Below are positions 21,673 to 30,475 of a stretch of DNA of 64,000 bases, in pieces. Below the pieces are notes generated by a model, which was given only the letters and a program-made list of their open reading frames with translations, searched no databases and was not told the DNA's origin. The stretch comes from Flavobacteriaceae bacterium HL-DH10 (GTDB lineage Bacteria > Bacteroidota > Bacteroidia > Flavobacteriales > Flavobacteriaceae). Each line of letters starts with the position of its first letter. The stretch's first letter is position 1. The stretch lies in NCBI GenBank assembly GCA_031826515.1, contig CP134536.1, forward strand, positions 1,810,001-1,874,000, read 5' to 3'. A program made the translations under genes and the position numbers.

Positions 21673-22614
21673 ATGCCAATTGTAATAACCGAAGCTAAAA
21701 TTTTTGCATGTACACAGAGTAAAGCGCTAGGTAAAAAAATTGCTAAGGCTTTTGGTGCCGAATTAGGAAACGTAATAACTTCAACTTATAGTGATGGTGA
21801 ATTTCAACCATCTTATGAAGAATCTATTCGTGGTACTCGTATTTTTATTATTGGATCTACAAATCCAGGACCAGAAAATTTAATGGAAATGTTGTTAATG
21901 ATTGATGCGGCAAAACGAGCTTCAGCAAGGCATATAACAGCAGTATTACCTTATTTTGGATGGGCAAGGCAGGATAGAAAAGATAAACCAAGAGTGCCTA
22001 TTGCAGCAAAATTAGTCGCTAAAATGTTGGAAGCTGCTGGTGCAACTCGCATTATTACCATGGATTTACATGCAGACCAAATACAAGGATTTTTTGAAAA
22101 ACCTGTAGATCATTTATTTGCTTCTACTATTTTTCTTCCGTATTTAAGAAGCTTAAATCTTCCAAATTTAACGATTGCTTCTCCAGATATGGGAGGGTCA
22201 AAAAGAGCGTACGCATATTCTAAAGCATTAATGAGTGATGTCGTAATTTGTTATAAGCAGCGAGAAAAGGCTAATATTATTTCTCACATGGAGCTTATTG
22301 GTAATGTAGAAGGAAAGAATGTGGTATTAGTAGACGACATGGTAGATACGGCAGGTACATTAACAAAAGCAGCCGATTTAATGATGGAACGAGGTGCCTT
22401 AAGCGTAAGAGCTATATGTACACATCCAATATTATCGGGGAAAGCTTATGATAATTTAAACAATTCAAAATTAGAAGAATTAATAGTAACAGACTCTATA
22501 CCCGTTAAGCCTTTAAGTGATAAAATTAGAGTTTTAAGTTGTGCAGATTTATTTGCGGAGGTTATGGATAAAGTACACAACAATCAATCTATTAGTTCGA
22601 AATTTGTAATGTAA
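21673..22614 (+). CDS. prs: Ribose-phosphate pyrophosphokinase
   Basis: Makes PRPP from ribose 5-phosphate and ATP for nucleotide, His, Trp and NAD synthesis. 313 residues, the usual length. Visible motifs are STYSDGEFQPSYEES near 38, the flexible ATP loop YFGWARQDRKDKPRVPIAAK near 97, TMDLHADQIQGFF near 130 and the PRPP loop VVLVDDMVDTAGTLTKAA near 217. rplY follows after 85 bp and the two are commonly cotranscribed. A -7 element lies upstream. Confidence 0.97.
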   Translation: MPIVITEAKIFACTQSKALGKKIAKAFGAELGNVITSTYSDGEFQPSYEESIRGTRIFIIGSTNPGPENLMEMLLMIDAAKRASARHITAVLPYFGWARQDRKDKPRVPIAAKLVAKMLEAAGATRIITMDLHADQIQGFFEKPVDHLFASTIFLPYLRSLNLPNLTIASPDMGGSKRAYAYSKALMSDVVICYKQREKANIISHMELIGNVEGKNVVLVDDMVDTAGTLTKAADLMMERGALSVRAICTHPILSGKAYDNLNNSKLEELIVTDSIPVKPLSDKIRVLSCADLFAEVMDKVHNNQSISSKFVM

Positions 22615-22699
22615 GTGTCTTTCTTATGTCTTTAAAAAGGACATAAATAAAGACTATTAAATAAGAATAATTATTAATTAAATTTATATATAAACAAAG

Positions 22700-23323
22700 A
22701 TGAAATCAATTACAATCAACGGATCTCAAAGAGAAAGCGTAGGCAAAAAAGCAACAAAAGCCTTACGTAATGCTGGTCAGGTTCCTTGCGTATTATACGG
22801 AGGAGATAAGCCAGTTCATTTTTCAACAACTGAATTAGCATTCTCTAAATTGGTGTACACACCAAATGCACATACAGTTGTAATTAATTTAGAAAGTGGT
22901 GAAACTTTTAATGCTGTACTTCAAGATATTCAATTTCACCCTGTAACAGATAAAATTTTACACGTAGATTTTTATCAATTATTTGAAGATAAAGAAATTG
23001 CATTAAACATTCCTGTTAATTTAATAGGAAATTCAAGAGGTGTTAAAAATGGTGGTGTTTTAAGAAGACCATACCGTAAATTACGTATTAAAGCACTTCC
23101 AGTAAATTTACCAGATTTTATTGAAGTAGATATTACTCCATTAAAAATTGGTGATAAAGTTTCAGTAGGACAATTAGCAAACGAGAAGTATACTATTTTG
23201 CACCCTGATAGTTCAGTTGTATGTGCAGTTAGAACTTCTAGAACTGCAGTAGCTGATGATGATGAAGATGAAGACGAAGTAGAAGGAGCAGAAACTCCAG
23301 CAGCAGAGGCAGCTCAAGAATAG
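22700..23323 (+). CDS. rplY: 50S ribosomal protein L25, CTC type
   Basis: Binds 5S rRNA in the large subunit. The 207-residue form has the L25 domain ([34 protein letters not shown]) followed by the TL5/CTC beta domain ([40 protein letters not shown]) and an acidic Glu/Ala tail ([13 protein letters not shown]). Its position between prs and pth is conserved in many bacteria. A strong terminator follows, overlapping the short gap to pth. Confidence 0.96.
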   Translation: MKSITINGSQRESVGKKATKALRNAGQVPCVLYGGDKPVHFSTTELAFSKLVYTPNAHTVVINLESGETFNAVLQDIQFHPVTDKILHVDFYQLFEDKEIALNIPVNLIGNSRGVKNGGVLRRPYRKLRIKALPVNLPDFIEVDITPLKIGDKVSVGQLANEKYTILHPDSSVVCAVRTSRTAVADDDEDEDEVEGAETPAAEAAQE

Positions 23324-23342
23324 TTATTATTCTTAAATTTAT

Positions 23343-23379
23343 AAAAAAAGCATTCTGGGTTTATTCAGAATGCTTTTTT
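23343..23379 (+). terminator. Rho-independent terminator after rplY
   Basis: AAAAAGCATTCTG and CAGAATGCTTTTT form a 13-bp stem with the loop GGTTTATT and a T tract. It separates rplY from pth. Confidence 0.9.
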
Positions 23380-23403
23380 ATTTTTACAAAAAAGTAAAAG
23401 TTT

Positions 23404-24027
23404 ATGTTTCGGTTTTTAATCAGTTTATTTAAGAAAAAAAATCAGAAAGAAGAAGATTACATGAAAAAGTATTTAATTGTTGGTTTAGGTAATATTGGAG
23501 AAAAGTATGCCAATACACGTCATAACATAGGATTTAAAATATTAGATTATTTCGCAAAAGAGGAAGACTTAACTTTTGAAACACAAAAACTTGGAGACGT
23601 AACAACATATAAACTTAAAGGAAGAACCTTTGTATTTTTAAAACCTAATACCTATATGAATTTAAGTGGTAAAGCGGTTTTGTACTGGTTAACTAAAGAA
23701 AAAATTCCTTTAGAAAACATGCTTGTAATTACTGATGATTTAAACTTACCTTTTGGAAGTATTAGAGTTAAAATAAAAGGAAGTGATGGCGGTCATAACG
23801 GTTTAAAAGATATTCAAGAAAAGCTAAATACCACAAAATACAATCGTTTTAGATTTGGAATAAGTGATGCTTTTAGTAAAGGAAAACAAATTGATTATGT
23901 TTTAGGTGAATGGACAGAAGAAGAAAATAAAATCTTAAATGAGCGCTTAGATAAATCAGTAGCTCTTATAAAATCTTTTGCTCTAGCTGGTGTAAATAAT
24001 ACGATGAATTCCTTTAATGGTAAATAA
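23404..24027 (+). CDS. pth: Peptidyl-tRNA hydrolase
   Basis: Releases tRNA from peptidyl-tRNA that has dropped off the ribosome. YLIVGLGNIGEKYANTRHNIGF carries the conserved Asn and catalytic His, and ITDDLNLPFGSIRVKIKGSDGGHNGLKDI carries the catalytic Asp and Asn. The GVNNTMNSFNGK end is typical. The first ATG adds 19 residues (MFRFLISLFKKKNQKEEDY) before the family start at 23461. Such N-terminal extensions are seen in flavobacterial homologues, so I keep the long form with reservation. The terminator upstream suggests its own promoter. Confidence 0.93.
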   Translation: MFRFLISLFKKKNQKEEDYMKKYLIVGLGNIGEKYANTRHNIGFKILDYFAKEEDLTFETQKLGDVTTYKLKGRTFVFLKPNTYMNLSGKAVLYWLTKEKIPLENMLVITDDLNLPFGSIRVKIKGSDGGHNGLKDIQEKLNTTKYNRFRFGISDAFSKGKQIDYVLGEWTEEENKILNERLDKSVALIKSFALAGVNNTMNSFNGK

Positions 24028-24038
24028 TAATCGCTTGG

Positions 24039-27000
24039 TTATTTTATAATAATTTTTTTAGTAGATCTTTTTAAACCATCATCTGCAATTAAAAAATATA
24101 AGCCAGATTGTAAACTGTTTAATTCAATGTCCTCACTGAAATCACCCCCTTCTTCAAAATATTTTTCATATATAAAATGCCCTCTAGAATCAAATATCTT
24201 GACATTGATATTACGGTTTAATGCGGTGTTTAATTGAATTGTAAATTTACCATCATTAGGATTTGGAAAAATAATAAAATTTTCGAACCCATTTGTTTCA
24301 ATAGATTCAGTAGGAGTAATATTAAGTGTGTAATCTTCAACTTCACCATCAACTATAGTTTGAGAAGGTGTATGTAGTTCTGTGTTTACATATTTAGTAG
24401 AAACCCTCATAATAGTATTTCCTAAGACAGCATCAATAGGGATTGTAATTGAGAGAGGAGAATTGGCTGTTGCTCCATCTGTAACATTGGTAGTAGAACC
24501 TAAATCATAGACTTCAGAATCATCAAAGCTAGCATTTTGATTCCAATCAATCCAAACTCTTGTTCCTGCTTCAAAATTGCCCTTTGTATTTATGTTTACA
24601 TTTAAAGGATAAGAAGAATTCCTATTAACAGTAGTAGAAATAAACGACGTATAATCACTATATTCTGAGGGTCTTTCTGAGATATTATCAATCGTATTAA
24701 ATTGTACTAATGTTGTGCTTGCTTCATTGTTCCCTGTAATATTAAGTGTGTAATCTTCAACTTCACCATCAAAGCCATTTTCACAAGAGGTAACAATACC
24801 GTCATCTTTATATTTAGTAGAAATTCTCATAATGGTATTTCCAATACTAGCAGATATAGGTACTGTTATAGATAAAGAAGATGCACTTGTAGGTCCATTT
24901 GACACACCAGTAGCATCACCTAAATTATAAGTTTCTCCAGGGTCATCAAAACTACAATTTTGGTTCCAGTCTATCCATACTTTGGTATTCGTAGTATATT
25001 GTTCATCTACAGCTATACCAGAATCGGTATTAACATTTATTGTTAAATCATAAGAGTTATTTCTATTTAAAATAGTAGAAATATTAGTATAATTACTATA
25101 ACCAGATGGTTTGCCAGAGGCATTATTAATGGTGTTAAATGATACCAATGTTGTACTTGTTGCATAATCAATATTTCCTTCTGAATGGCATTGAGAGTTA
25201 TAAAAAGGAAGATTTACTATTTTGTTTTTTGTTATAGAAGCAGACGTTCCAGTAATTGTAATAGGATAATCTTCTTGAGCAATATTTGTTAAATTGCTAA
25301 TAGTCATTGTTACAGCGCCAGAAGTATTTAAACTAGAAGGTGTAAATGTAACAGATGAATTACTAGGGATTCCTGAAGCACTAAAAACCGTATTTTCAGA
25401 AAAACCATTAGCAACTACAAAATCAAAATGAAATGTAGCCGAAGTTTCAGCACAAGCGATAGGATCTAAAGTTTCTTCAACTATAAAAAAGTCTGGATTA
25501 TTTGAAATAGAAAAATTGAAATTCGATACGTCATAAAAGATATTATCTGCAGCTTCAATTAGTATTCTGGCATTTGTGGTGTCTGTAATAGCTGGAACGG
25601 TGTAACTAAAAACACCATCATTTGGGGTGTTAGTAGCAATAGATGTTGGAAATGTTAATCCGCCATCTGTAGATAATTTAATGTTTACATTCTGACAATT
25701 TATAGTGCCATTAGTAGTTTGTCCAACTTCCCACTCTATAGTTTGAGTAGAGCCTTGAGACCAAGACACAGGGTTTTTTATTGTAAAAGGAATCGCATCT
25801 TCAACAAAAATCTGCATTCTATCAAAACTCGTTTGTCCTCCTGTAGCTGCAGCTGTTGCTCTATCTCTAACAGTTAACGCCCAGTTTAAAGTTCTGGACA
25901 CACCTGAAACTGTTTCCCAATCGCTTCCTAAAGTAGGGTTGGTTTGTGTTGTATTACCTTCTAAAACACTGCTAAATTTAGGAATATATCTTTCTGAAGA
26001 GCTAGAAGGTGGTAGCGAACGATTCATGGAACCAGAGGTTACATCTGGACCAAAATTTAAATAATTAACAACACCGCTATCAATTTGTTCCCAACAATAA
26101 GTTAAATTATCACTTCCATCAACATCAGTTGCAGCACCTTTTAAAATATATGCTGTGCCTTTTGGAATATAATAATCATTTCCTGCATCTGCAATAGGTG
26201 GGTTATTAGAAATCACTTCTGGTGTTTGGCAACTTTTACCACTTAAATTATCTAATATTTGTTTTATGCTATGATAATGAAAATAATCATCGCTATGTAA
26301 TTCTACATTATTTAAACCTTCTATTCCAGCATATGCCATAATAGTTGTTCCACTACCAGGTTCAGAATTTACGCCAGTTCCTTCATCTTCATATGCATAA
26401 GTATGATTTGCTCCCATTTGGTGACCAATTTCATGTACAACAAAATCGAGGTCAAACGTATCACCTTCAGGAATACCATCTGCAGGAGAAGTAAATCCAC
26501 TTCCTTTAACACCATCATTACAAACGCAACCTATACATCCAGCATTTCCACCACTACCAGTAGCTCCAAATAAATGTCCAATATCATAAGTGTCTTCTCC
26601 AATTACAGTGGTTAAGGTGTTTTGGAGTTCAGAACTCCAAGCGCCATCAGTCCCGGTACTTGCATCAGAATAAGGATCTGTACTAGCTTTTGTATATATA
26701 AGTTGGGTGGCATTTACAAGTTCGAAAGTAACAGCCATATCTGTTTCAAATACTTCATTTACTCTGCTTAATGTCGCATTAATTGCAGCTAATGCATCAG
26801 TAATAGAATCACTTACATAATGATAAGCGGTGTATTCAGCAGTAGTTGAAATAGCAATTTTAAATTTTTGCAAGGTTTGGTTGTTTGCACCACCTTCATT
26901 AAGTTTAATTTTAGCTGTACTACTGTTTTTATTAAATGTTTTATTTAGTGCATCTAGTGTTTTGCATTCAAAGGTATTTGCAATCTTGTTTTTATCCTGT

Positions 27001-27491
27001 TTACTATATAAAATATATTGGTTAGAGTTTTTAGAAACAGGTTGCATGAAAACGGTTGGCTCATCAGCATAAGTAATCATGGTTTGTACACCATTAGGAG
27101 ATACACTCATACGTAATCGTGCTCCTGTGTTATTTGGGTTAACACCAACATACGATTTTATATTAGGGTATTTAGCAGCAAGTTCTGGAGAAAACACAGA
27201 AGCTTCATAAATTTTAAAAGTTTCAAATCCTCCATTTTTTCCAGGAATACTTATTAACGATGTGGTTTTTTTATTTTTTTTACTTCTTAAACTCACTGAA
27301 GACAACCTTTGTTTAAGAGAAAGCATATCTAGTTTAAATAAAAGCATTTTATCTTTATTTAAATTTAATGCAGATATTTTTTTAGAATCTTTAGTGTTTT
27401 CTATTTTTTCCCAAGAAGAATTTTGACTAAATGCCGAAAAAGCAATCAAAAATATGGTAGTTGCTAAAACATAATGTAGTTTTGCTTTCAT
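24039..27491 (-). CDS. T9SS-secreted reprolysin-like metalloprotease with GEVED domains
   Basis: A 1150-residue secreted protease. A signal peptide (MKAKLHYVLATTIF...FSAFS) is followed by a propeptide to about 200 with GVNPNNTGARLRMSVSPNGVQTMI. The metzincin catalytic domain has VVHEIGHQMGANH near residue 353 (HExxHxxGxxH zinc site) and the Met-turn TTIMAYAG near 382. A PKD-like segment starts PIADAGNDYYIPKG near 436. Two GEVED repeats end near 920 and 1055 (WIDWNQN, DGEVEDYTLNIT). The final 80 residues (NFIIFPNPNDGKFTI, YFLIADDGLKRSTKKIIIK) form a type A T9SS sorting domain. It ends 11 bp from pth, convergent. Confidence 0.93.
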   Translation of the reverse strand: MKAKLHYVLATTIFLIAFSAFSQNSSWEKIENTKDSKKISALNLNKDKMLLFKLDMLSLKQRLSSVSLRSKKNKKTTSLISIPGKNGGFETFKIYEASVFSPELAAKYPNIKSYVGVNPNNTGARLRMSVSPNGVQTMITYADEPTVFMQPVSKNSNQYILYSKQDKNKIANTFECKTLDALNKTFNKNSSTAKIKLNEGGANNQTLQKFKIAISTTAEYTAYHYVSDSITDALAAINATLSRVNEVFETDMAVTFELVNATQLIYTKASTDPYSDASTGTDGAWSSELQNTLTTVIGEDTYDIGHLFGATGSGGNAGCIGCVCNDGVKGSGFTSPADGIPEGDTFDLDFVVHEIGHQMGANHTYAYEDEGTGVNSEPGSGTTIMAYAGIEGLNNVELHSDDYFHYHSIKQILDNLSGKSCQTPEVISNNPPIADAGNDYYIPKGTAYILKGAATDVDGSDNLTYCWEQIDSGVVNYLNFGPDVTSGSMNRSLPPSSSSERYIPKFSSVLEGNTTQTNPTLGSDWETVSGVSRTLNWALTVRDRATAAATGGQTSFDRMQIFVEDAIPFTIKNPVSWSQGSTQTIEWEVGQTTNGTINCQNVNIKLSTDGGLTFPTSIATNTPNDGVFSYTVPAITDTTNARILIEAADNIFYDVSNFNFSISNNPDFFIVEETLDPIACAETSATFHFDFVVANGFSENTVFSASGIPSNSSVTFTPSSLNTSGAVTMTISNLTNIAQEDYPITITGTSASITKNKIVNLPFYNSQCHSEGNIDYATSTTLVSFNTINNASGKPSGYSNYTNISTILNRNNSYDLTINVNTDSGIAVDEQYTTNTKVWIDWNQNCSFDDPGETYNLGDATGVSNGPTSASSLSITVPISASIGNTIMRISTKYKDDGIVTSCENGFDGEVEDYTLNITGNNEASTTLVQFNTIDNISERPSEYSDYTSFISTTVNRNSSYPLNVNINTKGNFEAGTRVWIDWNQNASFDDSEVYDLGSTTNVTDGATANSPLSITIPIDAVLGNTIMRVSTKYVNTELHTPSQTIVDGEVEDYTLNITPTESIETNGFENFIIFPNPNDGKFTIQLNTALNRNINVKIFDSRGHFIYEKYFEEGGDFSEDIELNSLQSGLYFLIADDGLKRSTKKIIIK

Positions 27492-27565
27492 AAAATACTA
27501 TTTGGGGTAATTTCATTAGTCATTGCCAACAAATTTAGTTTATTTTTAATTAAAATGGCAAATTA

Positions 27566-28510
27566 GTGCTTTTTATGAGTGAGGTTAAAAACATTGAAGC
27601 GTATACATCTAAAGAACCTACTGTTGTTACCATTGGCACTTTTGATGGCGTACATATAGGGCATCAAAAAATAATTAAACACTTGATTAATACAGGGAAA
27701 AAGGAAGGTTTAAAATCTGTAATTCTTACTTTTTTTCCTCATCCCCGTATGGTTCTGCAAAAAGATTCAAATATTAAATTAATAAATACTATTGATGAGC
27801 GAAGCCAAATTTTAAAAGATTTAGGGTTAGATTATTTACTTATTAAAAAATTTACTAAAGATTTTTCAAGACTTTCTGCTGAAGATTTTGTAAAAGATTT
27901 ATTAGTTGATAAGTTACATGCTAAGAAAGTAATTATAGGTTATGATCATAGATTTGGAAGAAATAGAAATGCAGATATTAATGATTTAAAAACCTTTGGA
28001 AACCTTTATGGTTTTGATGTTGAAGAAATTTCAGTACAAGATATAGATGATGTAGCTGTAAGTTCCACAAAAATTAGAAATGCTTTAAGCGAAGGAAACA
28101 TTGTAAAAGCAAATAGTTTTTTGGGGTATCATTTTATGTTAACTGGTATAGTTGTAAAAGGGAAAGCCTTAGGTAGACAAATAGATTATCCTACAGCCAA
28201 TATTTTAATAGAAGAAAACTATAAGTTAATACCAAAACAAGGGGCTTATATTGTGCGTTCAGTAATTGATGGTGTATTAATTTATGGCATGATGAATATA
28301 GGTGTAAACCCAACTGTCAATGGGGAAAAAGAAACTGTTGAAGTTCATTTTTTAAATTACAATAGCGATATTTATGGTAAAAAAATTCAAATAGATTTAT
28401 TAGACCGTATTCGTGATGAGGTGAAATTTGAATCGGTTGAAGCTTTAAAAAATCAGTTAACAAAAGATAAAGAAACAACATTACATTATATTGCAAAACA
28501 TCTTGGTTAA
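27566..28510 (+). CDS. ribF: Bifunctional riboflavin kinase / FAD synthetase
   Basis: Converts riboflavin to FMN and then FAD. The N-terminal adenylyltransferase domain has VVTIGTFDGVHIGHQKII near residue 20 and SSTKIRNALSEG near 170. The C-terminal kinase domain has GRQIDYPTANILIEENY near 210 and GMMNIGVNPTV near 248. Length of 314 residues is standard. An internal ATG at 27575 (MSEVKNIEAY) is a likely alternative start. It is divergent from the metalloprotease gene. Confidence 0.95.
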   Translation: MLFMSEVKNIEAYTSKEPTVVTIGTFDGVHIGHQKIIKHLINTGKKEGLKSVILTFFPHPRMVLQKDSNIKLINTIDERSQILKDLGLDYLLIKKFTKDFSRLSAEDFVKDLLVDKLHAKKVIIGYDHRFGRNRNADINDLKTFGNLYGFDVEEISVQDIDDVAVSSTKIRNALSEGNIVKANSFLGYHFMLTGIVVKGKALGRQIDYPTANILIEENYKLIPKQGAYIVRSVIDGVLIYGMMNIGVNPTVNGEKETVEVHFLNYNSDIYGKKIQIDLLDRIRDEVKFESVEALKNQLTKDKETTLHYIAKHLG

Positions 28511-28616
28511 TGAGATGTATTTTAAAAAACCTGATTAAATAAAATCATGTAATAAGGTTCATTATTTTTTTTAGAAGTTAGTTTCAAAATAATTCATTAC
28601 TATCTCCGCAATTCCC

Positions 28617-28624
28617 TAAATTTG
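28617..28624 (+). promoter_or_regulatory. Bacteroidota -7 element of serS
   Basis: TAAATTTG, a perfect TAnnTTTG match, 19 bp before the serS start codon. This gives a very short leader. Confidence 0.45.
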
Positions 28625-28643
28625 TCGCTTAAATTTTAAACAA

Positions 28644-29915
28644 ATGTTACAAGTACCTTTTATTAGAGAGAACAAAGATTTGGTGATTACTCAATTGGCA
28701 AAAAGAAACATTGATGCTTCGAGTATGATTGATGCTGTTATTAATTTAGATGAAGACCGTAAGCGTATTCAAACAGCATTAGATAATACGTTGGCCGAAT
28801 CTAATGCGTTGTCCAAAGAAATAGGGAATTTGTACAAATCTGGTGAAACTCAAAAGGCTAATCTTTTAAAAGAAAAAACAAGTCAGTTAAAAGAATCATC
28901 AAAAGAACTTACCGATGAACTTGGTAATAAAGTTAATGAGTTAAACGAATTACTTTATAAAATACCAAATGTTCCAAATGCCATTGTACCTCCTGGAAAT
29001 TCTGAAGAAGATAATGAAGAAGTTTTTAAAGAAGGTGACATTCCTGTCTTGCACGAAGGTGCATTACCACATTGGGAATTAGCAAAAAAATATGACATTA
29101 TAGATTTTGAACTTGGTAACAAAATCACAGGTGCTGGGTTTCCTGTTTATAAAGGTAAAGGAGCTAGATTACAACGTGCCTTAATTGCTTATTTTTTAGA
29201 TAAAAATACGGCTGCAGGGTACACCGAATATCAATTACCGCATTTGGTAAACGAAGCATCAGGTTTTGGTACTGGGCAATTACCAGATAAAGAAGGACAA
29301 ATGTATCATGTTACTGGAGATAATTTATATTTAATACCAACTGCCGAAGTACCAGGTACTAATATTTTTAGAGATACATTGCTTAACGAAAGCGATTTAC
29401 CTATTGGTATTACAGGGTATACGCCATGTTTTCGTCGTGAGGCAGGAAGCTATGGTGCACACGTAAGAGGTTTAAACAGATTGCATCAATTTGATAAAGT
29501 TGAAATTATTCGTGTTGAACATCCAAGTAAATCTTATGAAGCTTTAGATGGTATGATTGCTCACGTAAAAAACATTTTGCAAGAATTAAAATTACCATAC
29601 AGGATTTTACGATTATGTGGAGGCGATACCTCTTTTGCATCGGCTTTAACATACGATTTTGAAGTGTTTTCAACAGCTCAAGACCGTTGGTTAGAAATTT
29701 CATCGATATCAAACTTTGAAACTTTCCAAGCTAATCGTTTAAAGCTTCGTTTTAAAAATAGTGAAGGTAAAAACGAACTAGCGCATACACTAAACGGAAG
29801 CTCTTTAGCATTACCACGAGTACTTGCTGGGATTTTAGAAAATTATCAAACTAAAGACGGGATTATTATTCCTGAAGTCTTACAGCCTTATACTGGTTTT
29901 AGTATTATTGATTAA
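28644..29915 (+). CDS. serS: Serine-tRNA ligase
   Basis: Class II aminoacyl-tRNA synthetase, 423 residues. The N-terminal 110 residues form the tRNA-binding coiled-coil arm (RKRIQTALDNTLAESNALSK and following). Motif 2 is near TPCFRREAGSYGAHVRGLNRLHQFDKVE around residue 258-285, with motif 3 near NGSSLALPRVLAGILENYQ around 385. TAEVPGTNIFRD is the family segment for serine recognition. It is followed by a strong terminator and stands as a single gene. Confidence 0.97.
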   Translation: MLQVPFIRENKDLVITQLAKRNIDASSMIDAVINLDEDRKRIQTALDNTLAESNALSKEIGNLYKSGETQKANLLKEKTSQLKESSKELTDELGNKVNELNELLYKIPNVPNAIVPPGNSEEDNEEVFKEGDIPVLHEGALPHWELAKKYDIIDFELGNKITGAGFPVYKGKGARLQRALIAYFLDKNTAAGYTEYQLPHLVNEASGFGTGQLPDKEGQMYHVTGDNLYLIPTAEVPGTNIFRDTLLNESDLPIGITGYTPCFRREAGSYGAHVRGLNRLHQFDKVEIIRVEHPSKSYEALDGMIAHVKNILQELKLPYRILRLCGGDTSFASALTYDFEVFSTAQDRWLEISSISNFETFQANRLKLRFKNSEGKNELAHTLNGSSLALPRVLAGILENYQTKDGIIIPEVLQPYTGFSIID

Positions 29916-29940
29916 AAAAACCACATTACATAAAAAAGAA

Positions 29941-29975
29941 AGTAAAAACCTGCAATTTAGCAGGTTTTTACTTTT
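29941..29975 (+). terminator. Terminator after serS
   Basis: AGTAAAAACCTGC and GCAGGTTTTTACT form a perfect 13-bp stem around AATTTA, followed by TTTT, 26 bp after the serS stop. Confidence 0.9.
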
Positions 29976-30062
29976 TAATATCGATTAAGTGTAAAATAAT
30001 CAAGTTATTTAGTGATTTTAGGTAGATTTCTTTTGCGTTTTGGGATTTATTTTAGTATTTAG

Positions 30063-30107
30063 CTTAACCAAACCTAGCAAACTTAACCAAACCTAGCAAA
30101 CTTAACC
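30063..30107. repeat. 19-bp tandem repeat, 2.4 copies
   Basis: The unit CTTAACCAAACCTAGCAAA occurs at 30063-30081 and 30082-30100, then partially (CTTAACC) to 30107. It ends 5 bp before the ATG of the 40-codon gene at 30112, where it could affect translation or promoter spacing. Confidence 0.85.
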
Positions 30108-30111
30108 TATC

Positions 30112-30234
30112 ATGAAAAATATTAAACGCCTCATACTTTTACTTGCATTGATTTTTTTCGCAAATAAGGTTTTGTTTTCAGATTTCGAAATTTCTAAATC
30201 CGAAAATAAAGCAGTAGTAGTTGTAAGTAAATAG
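30112..30234 (+). CDS. Possible 40-residue secreted peptide
   Basis: ATG at 30112 opens MKNIKRLILLLALIFFANKV, a convincing signal peptide, followed by LFSDFEISKSENKAVVVVSK and a TAG stop. The mature peptide would be only about 17-20 residues. The tandem repeat stands directly upstream. No homologue is known to me. The signal-like composition is the main support; such peptides in flavobacteria are rarely annotated. Confidence 0.4.
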   Translation: MKNIKRLILLLALIFFANKVLFSDFEISKSENKAVVVVSK

Positions 30235-30397
30235 ATAGTTACTTTATTAAAATTATACCTTAATACTTAGTGTTAAGGACGTACTTATAATGGAAGTTTT
30301 TAATGAAAAAATTAAAGATTGTCCCCAATCATGTACGACATTGTTTTTTTAATTAACGGTTAGTTAAGTTTAAATAGGACACTTATTTTGGTTGGTT
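30235..30397 (+). other. Non-coding stretch before the TPR gene
   Basis: AT-rich. It contains one 20-codon frame beginning MEVFNEKIKDCPQSC at 30292, too short to support as a gene. Nothing else is seen apart from the terminator that follows. Confidence 0.35.
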
Positions 30398-30428
30398 ATG
30401 CCCGAATTTTATTCGGGCATTTTTTTTA
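30398..30428 (+). terminator. Terminator upstream of the TPR gene
   Basis: ATGCCCGAAT and ATTCGGGCAT form a 10-bp stem with a 3-nt loop and eight Ts. It would end the small-peptide transcript. Confidence 0.88.
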
Positions 30429-30475
30429 TAATAATATTTACAATATCTAAAAATCACAATTGTTATATTTACAAC

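Noticed and set aside
27480-27575. FMN riboswitch upstream of ribF
   Set aside because: The gap is about 75 bp and lacks the conserved RFN stem sequences.
30292-30354. Twenty-codon frame with two Cys (MEVFNEKIKDCPQSC)
   Set aside because: Too short, with no signal peptide, repeat or conservation to support it.
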